From: Acidobacteriota bacterium
GTDB lineage: Bacteria; Acidobacteriota; Terriglobia; Terriglobales; Acidobacteriaceae
Assembly (NCBI GenBank): GCA_021810815.1
Contig: JAJZHR010000004.1
Coordinates: forward strand, 1 to 19,539
Length of the DNA: 19,539 nucleotides
Direction: 5' to 3'
This document shows positions 6,901 to 14,300 of the stretch, in pieces. The translations under genes and the position numbers were made by a program. Position 1 is the stretch's first letter; each line of letters begins with the position of its first letter. The notes under the pieces are model-generated. The model had not been told where the DNA came from, made no database searches, and saw only the letters and a list, made by a program, of their open reading frames with translations.

Positions 6901-9826
6901 TGTTGTAGCTGGGCAGATAGGGCGGCGGCGCAGGGCCGACCGAGCCGGCCGCAATGTCCGATCCCGGGGCGAGCAGCGAAGCCAGGTCGGTATTCACCGG
7001 GCTGGGCAGCTTGGCCACCGGGGCCTTCTCCGGCAACTGGCTCAGCGCCAGCGCAAGATCCGCTCCGGGGTCGGGCGGCGGCATCGCCGCCAGTGCCGCC
7101 TTGTAGTAGTCGGCGGCGCGGCCGCTGGAGCCACGTGCCTGCTCGAACTTGGCCGCCAGCGACAGCAGGCCGGAATCCTTCGGATACTGGTTCAGACCGT
7201 AGCGCAGCCAGGTCTCTGCCTGCTTGGTGTCTCCTGCGGAGAGCGCGGCTCCAACCGCTGCGTTGTAGTCGCCCTCAGAGCCCGTGGAAAGGTTCTGCGT
7301 CTTGTAGATCGTCTCCGCCTGCTTGGGAAGTCCGGCCCTCAGGTATCCCACGGCAAGAGCGCGGCTCACGCCCGGATTGTCAGGAAAGGCCTTGGCGGCT
7401 GCATTCAAAATCAGCAGGGCTCGCCGTGGATTCCCGGCCGCCTGCGCCTGATTGGACCGCCGGACGGCCCACTGAGCCCACAGCGTCTGCACCGTGCGCC
7501 GCTGGTCGACGGTCAGATCCTGCCGGCCTCCCAACTGCATCAACTGGGCGTACAGCGCAGGGTCGTTCTCAGCGTTGTAGAGCAGATAGGCGTTCTGAAT
7601 CTGAACGTCCGCAGGTGCCGCAGCGCGTTGCGCCTGGTAGTGCTGCTGTACGCGGTTCAAAAAAACCATCGCCTGGCGGGAATCGCCAAGCGAGTTGTAG
7701 ACAGAACTCATCGTTTGCAGATAGCCCACATCGCCTTCGAGCTGACTTCGCACCTTCGCTGGAATCTGCTGAGTTTCAGCTACGGCCTCACGGTCGTGGC
7801 CGCTCTGGTGCAGCGCCGAGAGCAGTCCCATCCAAGCGTCTGTATTGGAGGGATCGCTGGCCAGCGCATGCTGATAGATGGGATAGGCGGCCTGCGCATT
7901 GCCGCGCGAAAGGTAGACCGACGCCAGTTGCAGTTCCAGCGGAACGGACGGCTTCTGCCCGGCGGTGGTCTGCTCCGTCACCGCTCGCTCCAGAAAACCC
8001 TGCGCCACCTCAAGCTGGTTCTGCGACTGGTACATCGATGCGATGGTGCTCAGGAATCCGGGGTCGCGCAAGGCCGCGTCGTAGGTGGCCTGCGGCATGC
8101 TTTCCAGCGTCCGCACCGCCTCTCCGTCCTGCTTCATGGCGTGCTGCACGCGAACCAGACCCTGCCAGGCGTCCGCATTGGATGAGTCCGCAGCCAGCAC
8201 CTGGCGGTACAGTCCAGCCGCCTGGTCCAGGTGGTTTGCCTGCTGCAGAAGACCCGCATACTGCAACTGCGTCTCTGCCTTCAGCCCCTTGCCGTTGGCC
8301 GGAAATGGAAGATCGAGCGCGGACTTCAGCACCCGTTGCGCATCCGCGTCGCGTCCGACTGCGGAGTAGGCCGAAGCAAGTGTCCGCAGAAATTCCGGAT
8401 CGCGCCGCAGTACTGATCGAACGGCTGGCGGCATTTTCGCCTCGGTCGCCAGCGCCAGAGCCGGTTTGCCCGCCTGGTATTGCGCCGTGAACAGGCCGCG
8501 CCAGGCAGCAGGAGAGCTGCTCTTCACCCGCACATACTGATCGAACACGCCGATGGCCGACTCCGGCTGCTGCGCCTTCAGCAGCGTTCCGCCCAGGCCT
8601 TCAAGGGCCTCAGGGCTGGAGGGCCGCATCGCCAGAGCGGCGCGGTACTGCGTCTCCGCCGTGGCGACATCGTTCTCATTCAGCGCCGTCGATGCGTCGC
8701 CCATCGTGTACCAGAAGCGGGAGGTTGCGAGCGCATTGTCGATGCCCGCGTCCTTCGCTCCATTCTGCTTGGCCTGCGACAGGTAGCTGATGGCGCCGCC
8801 GAAGTTGCTCTGGTTCATCCGCACGTAGCCCATGCCGGCAAGGGCGCGCGGATTGTTCGGGTCTTTGGCAAGGATGGCCTGGAAGCGCTGATCGGCCTCC
8901 TCAAGATGCTTGGCGTTCAAGGCGCTGTAGGCCGCTGCCTCCTCCGCGTTGGCTGCGCGCTGCTCTGCCTGAGCCTGCATGGTCGCCTGATCGGCAGCGG
9001 AGGGAACTCCTGATCGCGCGGCGGCAGCGGCCTGCGTCAAGGTCTGCTGCAACTTCGCCTCCAGCTCCGGATCCTTGTGCTTGGCCAGATAGCTCTTGAT
9101 CACAGGAGCCATCGCCGGGTTCGCCGAGTCCCAGATCAGCGACTGCCGCAGCGCCTCCATCGCGGCTGGATCTGCCGGATGGCGCTGCAGGTAGGCCCGT
9201 CCCTCGGCACGCGTCTTCGGGTTGTAGGTGAGGATGCGCCCCAGCGTTATCTGATACCGCGAGTCGTTGGGATAGCGGTTGATCAGCTCCCGCAGCCCGG
9301 CAATCGCATGGTCGCGGCCATCATTGGTGGCGGCTTCGGTCTGGTAGTAGGCCAGGGCCCAATCGCCGGGCGGAGGCGTCGAGCCGAACGTCTGCCGGTA
9401 GATCTTCATCGCCGCGTCGTACTGACCGCTCTGCGCCAGGGCGCCAGCCTGCTGCAACTGCTGCACTTGCCCCTGCTGCGTGACCATGGACTCGACGCGC
9501 GAGATGTTCGGGTCGTTGGGATTGATGGCGCGGAGACGATTCAGATACGTGTTGGCCAGGGCCAGATTGCCGCTCAGCTTCGCGGCGCGCGCCAGGCCGC
9601 CCAGGGCCTCTGTATTGTTCGGGTCCGAAAGCAGCACCTGCTGCCACGCCTGCGATGCCATGTCCATCCGACCGCGAACCTCCAGCACATGCGCCTTGTC
9701 CAGCAGGCTTCGCGTGGCTGCGGTCGCTGTCGTAGCAGTCTGCGCGTGGGTCGCAAGGGGGGCAAACAGGGCAACCGCAAGTGCCCAGCCTGCTATCGGA
9801 AAACGGATTGGAAGGCGCAACGTCAT
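3914..9826 (-). CDS. bcsC: Cellulose export protein BcsC (TPR scaffold plus outer-membrane barrel) with giant linker
   Basis: A 1970-residue protein, far longer than E. coli BcsC (about 1150). Residues 1-28 form a signal peptide (GWALAVALFAPLATHA, cut before Gln). About residues 35-945 are tandem TPR-type helical repeats with the usual pattern (for example ALAKDPNNPRALAGMGYVRM and ALASDPSNTDAWMGLLSAL), expected to guide the glucan across the periplasm. About 950-1585 is low-complexity Pro/Gln/Ser/Ala/Tyr-rich sequence. From about 1590 to the end lies the BcsC C-terminal domain (SYSGWLGGTGIARYRSG, then FRWKIAGGPITIFGNREPVEETQLSYAG), an outer-membrane beta-barrel pore ending YEGFRPLRVP. I prefer ATG 9826 because it begins the signal peptide directly; a TTG at 9850 would add eight residues. 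Neither start has a strong ribosome site. It follows bcsZ by 100 bp and precedes the esterase. Confidence 0.95.
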   Translation of the reverse strand: MTLRLPIRFPIAGWALAVALFAPLATHAQTATTATAATRSLLDKAHVLEVRGRMDMASQAWQQVLLSDPNNTEALGGLARAAKLSGNLALANTYLNRLRAINPNDPNISRVESMVTQQGQVQQLQQAGALAQSGQYDAAMKIYRQTFGSTPPPGDWALAYYQTEAATNDGRDHAIAGLRELINRYPNDSRYQITLGRILTYNPKTRAEGRAYLQRHPADPAAMEALRQSLIWDSANPAMAPVIKSYLAKHKDPELEAKLQQTLTQAAAAARSGVPSAADQATMQAQAEQRAANAEEAAAYSALNAKHLEEADQRFQAILAKDPNNPRALAGMGYVRMNQSNFGGAISYLSQAKQNGAKDAGIDNALATSRFWYTMGDASTALNENDVATAETQYRAALAMRPSSPEALEGLGGTLLKAQQPESAIGVFDQYVRVKSSSPAAWRGLFTAQYQAGKPALALATEAKMPPAVRSVLRRDPEFLRTLASAYSAVGRDADAQRVLKSALDLPFPANGKGLKAETQLQYAGLLQQANHLDQAAGLYRQVLAADSSNADAWQGLVRVQHAMKQDGEAVRTLESMPQATYDAALRDPGFLSTIASMYQSQNQLEVAQGFLERAVTEQTTAGQKPSVPLELQLASVYLSRGNAQAAYPIYQHALASDPSNTDAWMGLLSALHQSGHDREAVAETQQIPAKVRSQLEGDVGYLQTMSSVYNSLGDSRQAMVFLNRVQQHYQAQRAAAPADVQIQNAYLLYNAENDPALYAQLMQLGGRQDLTVDQRRTVQTLWAQWAVRRSNQAQAAGNPRRALLILNAAAKAFPDNPGVSRALAVGYLRAGLPKQAETIYKTQNLSTGSEGDYNAAVGAALSAGDTKQAETWLRYGLNQYPKDSGLLSLAAKFEQARGSSGRAADYYKAALAAMPPPDPGADLALALSQLPEKAPVAKLPSPVNTDLASLLAPGSDIAAGSVGPAPPPYLPSYNNAYGQAPVVISSGAAANGGYNAPGGYPAQNSGQNPGYYTPGAQMPGSQMQTMPPAQGMQGGQQGTGQGSGRLRDYVPQAENQGGQLPDSLPPPQAYAPVAAGSSYRASYEPQAADDLPSTYAPPQSVGYYPGASSAQASGAEPGSLSPQPYGRQRSNKSNSADGASVPHYTLQATPQLGNASYDEPQARDGSQARDASQPRGGSRSAAQPSQSQDVYGAYVPYDPRVPVLHGTPVSGATSSGSGSEPLPARANAIQNDLPSDPTRGVDEAAALAYQREQIRRATEDAQRSQPESSGVSPAYAAPSAQAATRPASRSYDGPSNASYQGSMVPPDPYEIYREQEPQTTAPVSGLRAQPSQADLSQAYQNSNAPQQTDVLPTIRYVPNAPAQATTTHPDIAAARAAGARARQSKPGRSIAGRSMAGQSNPPRGQYQNSGSEQSDGGIEQNAQYSVPGPAPDGMVPQPRTDTSPSPGITPRQAAQAQQQGAGGYAAGPAIGSAADVQQNDQFSGQLGQQYQQPLASPQRGARRARSSSSSAYDNGQPQSAPLGYPAPAGQGSYPAAQQPTGPYPLGPPPTDNELMQRNLPPLRGPYDPQAAAQVPVALTPRQQAEQDLASLEASYSGWLGGTGIARYRSGTPGFDRLTDLEAPFEASGVLGKTLRVTIIPRAVFLNSGINDGTSGQRLGTLPAGAASGQQLASGVSGELQLTTANFGVAAGYTPYEFLVSNITARFRWKIAGGPITIFGNREPVEETQLSYAGLRDPGTATNVYSGNIWGGVISTGGGVRADFGNERAGFFVSGDGAQLTGYHVLDNTMFEGNMGAYFLVHTFPGYGNLQIGANFFGEHFRYNELGFTYGQGGYFSPEAYFLASVPITFIGHYKTDWHYLVSGGIGVQAFQEDNAPYFPLDVPLQTANNNPFTPITTDAGFNYNINGEGSYRIADHWYVGGFLSGNNTNNYNTVTGGFFVRYLFRAQVPTVDYPTGLFPYEGFRPLRVP

Positions 9827-9905
9827 CGGAGGTGGCGAGTCTGTCCTCAAGCTAAATCCGCAGGTCGTCTCATCTTACCCTCACATCGCGGATTTTGCTT
9901 CTTTT

Positions 9906-9917
9906 AAAGTGCACTTT
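9906..9917. repeat. 12-bp perfect palindrome between bcsZ and bcsC
   Basis: AAAGTGCACTTT is a perfect palindrome lying nine bases beyond the bcsZ stop in the gap before bcsC. It has no loop and no following T-run, so it is not an obvious terminator. It could be a protein-binding site or chance. Confidence 0.5.
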
Positions 9918-9926
9918 CCAGCGGTT

Positions 9927-11390
9927 CTATTTCCATTTCACCTTCAACTTGCCATCGCGGTCGAATCGCGCGCGGCCTTCCTCATATCCTAGCGAAAACA
10001 AAGCCAGATTTTGATCGTAGTAAAACTGCTGGCGGCCGTACAGCCCGGTCGCCGCATCCCTGGTTGCGGCCACGCGCTCAAGTTGCGCCGCCGCCTCCCT
10101 CTTCATGCCCAGCGCCTGAAGGTAGGGCACCACAGCCGCCGAGAAGCCGATGGGACCCTTCGCATCGACCACCGCTCCCCTCGCGTCGACCGAAGCGGGC
10201 GGCAGCAGTTGCTTGCTCAAATAGACTGCCATCCCTGGAATCGCGGCCAGGCATTGTTTCGCCTGCGGCGTCGCGGAATCCGTCATTCCCGCCCAGAGAT
10301 AGACGCGAATCGCGTCATAGCTGCCAACTCCCCCGGACGCGTCTGGTTGCGCTGCGGCAGCTTGCGCCGCTGCGCTGATCGCGTTCTCAGCGCCGCCGCC
10401 GATCTCCTGCAGGCCATCGTCGCGCCTGCCAGCCACAGCGCCACTTGGTTGCTGCGCTGCGGTTCCCTTCTTGATCGCCTGAGCGGGCAGTGCGACCGGA
10501 GTCCACTGCTGCCCCGGCGCTCCCATTGCGTTGTACTCCACCCAGTCCATCGCGAATCCGTTCGCAGAAGTCGCGCGCAGCAATTGCGACTGATGCGCCG
10601 CAAGTGCTGCCCACGGGCCATCTGGCAGCTCCGTTGCGAGCCGCTGCAGCAAAGGCAGGGGCGTGTAGCTGGGATTCACCAGCCAGACCGCCGCGCTGGG
10701 ATGGAAGCCGCTCGGCCCCGGCAGCACCACCGGCCCGAATCCCGGCAGCGTGGCCACTTCCTCCTGCGCGATGCGCGCTGCCATCACCCGGCCCAGGTTC
10801 GCGTAGCGCGGCTCTTTCCAAAGACGTCCCGCCTCCAGCAGCGTATAGCTCATCCAAAGGTCGGCGTCGGAGGCGGAGTTCGCGTCCAGCACCTTCCACT
10901 GGCCGTCGGCGGACTTGCCCCAGTTCCAGGATGGCAGCCGCTGCGTCAGGTCGCCCTGCGCCAGGTTGTCCTCCGTCCATTTCAGCAGGTGGTCGAAGCG
11001 CGCACGGTCGTTCGCCGCAAGTGCGAAGAACATGGCGTAGGCCTGCCCCTCGGAGGTGGTGCGGTCCGCTCCCTGCTTGTCCCCGTCTTGCCGATCCCCG
11101 TCTTGCCGATCCCCGTCTTGCCGATCAAGGACACGGCCCTGGGAATCCACATACCTGCTGGCGTACTGATCCCACAGCGGCCAGGACTCCGCCCTGCAGC
11201 CGCTCTGCAGCACCGTGACAAGCGTCGCCGCCAGCAGTAGCCACGCGCGCCCAGGAGTACGTGGATTCCCGGGGCGCAGGCCGTTCCATAGGCTCCTCCA
11301 CAGGTGCCTCCGCAGAATCAACCGCAGACTCGGGTGCAGACCACTCCGCAAACTGGGACGCAGAAACGACAGACCCCGCGAACTGCCCAT
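9927..11390 (-). CDS. bcsZ: Periplasmic endo-1,4-beta-glucanase BcsZ (GH8)
   Basis: A 487-residue GH8 enzyme of the cellulose-operon type, which trims nascent glucan during export. Strong matches to E. coli BcsZ include TTSEGQAYAMFFALAANDRA with the acid Glu114, NSASDADLWM, EAGRLWKEPRYANLG, VNPSYTPLPLL, SYDAIRVYLWAGM with the base Asp359, and KGPIGFSAAVVPYL. It is about 120 residues longer than E. coli BcsZ. The extra parts are an Arg/Leu-rich N-terminus of 47 residues before the hydrophobic segment (AWLLLAATLVTVLQSGC), three DRQDG units just before the Glu114 motif, and a 50-residue Ala/Gly/Gln-rich insert just before the Asp359 motif. Cys65 follows an imperfect lipobox (LQSGC), so a lipoprotein is possible. 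The ATG lies 3 bp after the bcsAB stop, with AGGAAGAGGA upstream, indicating translational coupling. Confidence 0.95.
   Translation of the reverse strand: MGSSRGLSFLRPSLRSGLHPSLRLILRRHLWRSLWNGLRPGNPRTPGRAWLLLAATLVTVLQSGCRAESWPLWDQYASRYVDSQGRVLDRQDGDRQDGDRQDGDKQGADRTTSEGQAYAMFFALAANDRARFDHLLKWTEDNLAQGDLTQRLPSWNWGKSADGQWKVLDANSASDADLWMSYTLLEAGRLWKEPRYANLGRVMAARIAQEEVATLPGFGPVVLPGPSGFHPSAAVWLVNPSYTPLPLLQRLATELPDGPWAALAAHQSQLLRATSANGFAMDWVEYNAMGAPGQQWTPVALPAQAIKKGTAAQQPSGAVAGRRDDGLQEIGGGAENAISAAAQAAAAQPDASGGVGSYDAIRVYLWAGMTDSATPQAKQCLAAIPGMAVYLSKQLLPPASVDARGAVVDAKGPIGFSAAVVPYLQALGMKREAAAQLERVAATRDAATGLYGRQQFYYDQNLALFSLGYEEGRARFDRDGKLKVKWK
11081..11125. repeat. Three perfect 15-bp tandem copies within bcsZ
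   Basis: The unit CCCCGTCTTGCCGAT occurs three times in a row without change (11081-11095, 11096-11110, 11111-11125). It encodes DRQDG repeats on the minus strand. Perfect identity suggests recent slippage, and copy number may vary between strains. Confidence 0.95.
11268..11363. repeat. Degenerate 12-bp periodic repeat at the start of bcsZ
   Basis: About eight units of 12 bp, each with a CGCAGA-like core (for example ccgcagactcgg, gtgcagaccact, acgcagaaacga). On the minus strand they place Leu at residues 10, 14, 18, 22, 26, 30, 34 and 38 of BcsZ, usually followed by Arg, His or Trp. Individual units differ at several bases. Confidence 0.65.
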
Positions 11391-11393
11391 CGC

Positions 11394-14300
11394 TTAGTTG
11401 TCCTCTTCCTCGGTTGCCTGCAGGCGGCGCCTTGCCTTGCGGCGCAGCCACACCCGTATCCAAACCGCCATGATGAAGCAGATGATCAGGACGAAGATCA
11501 CCACCACCCATGGAAACATGGAGAACCAGAGGCCGAATTGCGTCAGCAGAGACAGATCCCCGACGTGGTACACGTCGCTGCCGATGCGATAGGAATCGAA
11601 GCGGCTGCCATGCATCACGCTGACGGACTGGCCGATCTCGCTCGACTGAGCGACCTCAAGAAACGCCTTCAGGAACTGGGGCATCGTCGCATGGTCCTTC
11701 ACCGCGATCACCACCACCGAGCGTCCCTGGGAGTAGGGCGACTCAATGCCCTCGATCAGCGTGTCCGGCAGGCCGCCGCCAGTCTGCAGATCGCCGGAGA
11801 CAACGTGCTCCGTGCTGCGAATCTTCCACCATGCGTGCTGCATGGGAGCGAAGAAGCCCTGGGTGTCCTGCACCTTGACGCCGTTCACGTCGATCATCAC
11901 CGGCAGGTTCCCATCCAGCTTGCCGAGGGCGGGCTGGTCCTCCACCGTTCCCAGCACCAGAAAGTCGGCGTTCGCGCCCGCTTTCATCGCCTCCGGCCCT
12001 GCGACCGTGACGCGCAGCACCGGGTAGCCGGTCTGCGCTCCGAAGTGGCCCATCAGCGTCAGGAACAGCTCGATCTCGTCGGCGCTGGGGTTGTCCGGAA
12101 GCACAACCGTGGTCTCCGAAAGGTCGGCCTTCCGCGTGAAGGGGAAGCCGGCATTGGAGAACAGCTCCAGGTTGGGCATCGCGGCCCAGTGCGCCAGACC
12201 TCTCAGGTCGAGATAGGAGTCTCTCAGGATCGCGCCCTGCAGGTTCAGTGGGGCGGAGTCCTGGCACTGGGACTTCTTCGCGATCTGAAAGTAGAACTTC
12301 ATCAGGATGGAGTTCGAGAAGGGGCGCATGTTCACAACAGGAACCGGCACCTGCGTCTTCATGATCTGCGACGCGCTGGCGGTGTGCGGCAAGGGAGCGG
12401 AGCTGACGTATCCGTTGTTGAAGAACACCTGCAGCGATGATTCGTCCGCCAGCGGAATCCCGTTGTAGCGGTAGTTCAGGAAAAGAGAGAGATTCGGCCT
12501 GGCACCGTAGTAGAGATCCGGCGGAACACGCAGATAGACCCCGATAGGCACAGAGCCGTCTCCCTGCAGGGCCTCGCCCTGGGCATAGTCCCACATGGGC
12601 GTGATCTTGTCGGTCGACTGCCAGCGCGGAGCATCGTCCGCCTCGCGCGGAGCGGGCAGCTTCAGCGTCGGCACGTGCTGCTGGTTGCCTTGAAACACAT
12701 CCGGCTGCAGGGCGAGCGCCTGCGCTGCCGCGATCAACTGATCGCCATCGTCGCCGGTGACAATGAGCACCTTGCTGTACGGATCTGTGGGATTGGTGCG
12801 CATGGCAACGGTTGGCCCGGAGCTGCTGCCCAGGTTCAGCGTCGCGGGCAGCTCGGCCGAGTTCTCCCCGATCACGATGACGTTGCCCTGCGGAATGCTG
12901 CCGAACGAGACCGGGAAGCGTACCGGCCGGTAGTCGGTGAGGATGCCGAACCATGAGGCGATGATCCCCGCCGCCTGGATGCCCTTCGACGTCGGCTGGC
13001 TCATGAACACAATCGGAATCGATGGGTGCAGGTTCACGGCCGAGTCGTAGAACGGCAGCGGCAGCAACTTCAGGTCATCCTGCAAAGGCAGCAGGTCGCC
13101 GGCCATCGTAAGCGTCGTGGTGTTGTCCACGCGGCTCCACAGCGTGCTGTTGGAGGGGTCCTCGCATTGCAGCGTGTAGTGGCCGATGAATTCGAACGTG
13201 ATCTGGTTGTTGCGCACCAGCAGGTCGGCCGGCAGAGCGATGTCCGCCTCCAGCAGCGCGGAGTTCCTGTTCTGCGTCACCGTCACGCTCTGGTTGTTCA
13301 GAATCGTGCCGCCGCCGGCGTTGCTGAAGGTGCCGTTGATGTCCGTGTTGGTCACCACGGGAATGGTCGCGAACAGCGTCCCGTTCAGCATGATCTTCAA
13401 GTGGCTCAGTGCGGGAATCAGGCCCGGAGAGAAGTGGTAGCGAAGATGCATCGTCGCTGTCTTCACCACTTCAGTCTCTGGCAGCGCGAAATAGACCGCG
13501 TGATAGCTGTCCACGCCGCGCAGCTCGATGGTGTCTGGAACCCCTATGTCCGACAGTGCGAATACGTTCTTGAAGGTGCCTGCGGGAAGCGCAGCCTGGG
13601 TTGCTGCCCCTGGCGAACCAGCCGCTGCCCCTGGCGAACCAGCCGCTGCCGCTCCCGTCAGAGCGTTGGATGTGGGTGCCAGAGGGGCGGAGGCCGCAGC
13701 CGCCCGAGGAGTGCTTCGCTGTGGAGCCGCAACAGCGGCGCGAGGCGCTGCCAGGAAGAGCAGACCAGCAACAAGCAGCATCGGTGCGATGCTCGTTGCC
13801 AGCCTTCCAGGACGATTTTTCTTGTTTTTCATCAGGCCTCGTGCGGTCTGCGAAAGACCGTGGATCGACAATTGTAGAATGCGCCACAGACTGGTCAGCG
13901 GACGGTCCACCTCCCGCGCTTCGCCCCAGCCCAGCCAGGTGTCCGCGCGCGAATACAGAACCATCGTCAGCATTTCCTCTTCCTGCACCGTCAGAGCGTC
14001 GAACTGCAGGCGCACTGCGTTGCCGTCTGCTCCAACCACGGTCGCCGGCAGCTCCGCATCGCCCACGGTCAGGGGAAAGATCACAGTGAGGGTGTCGCCC
14101 GGCATCACATCGAAGGTCCCCGCCATGTTGACCGCGGATCCTCCGCTCGAAAGATCGACCGTCTCGCCCTCCATGCTGAAGCCGTCCTCGCGCACCAGGC
14201 GCGCAGGTACGCTCATATTCACGCGAACCGTCTGGCGCCTCTGCTGCGACTCCCATGCGACCGCTGTCGCAACGCCCAGGATGACGATGTTGAAACAGGT

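Noticed and set aside
6547..8490. A 647-codon open frame on the + strand
   Set aside because: It is antisense to the TPR and linker part of bcsC, rich in Arg/Pro/Ser as expected of a GC-rich shadow frame, and has no domain motif.
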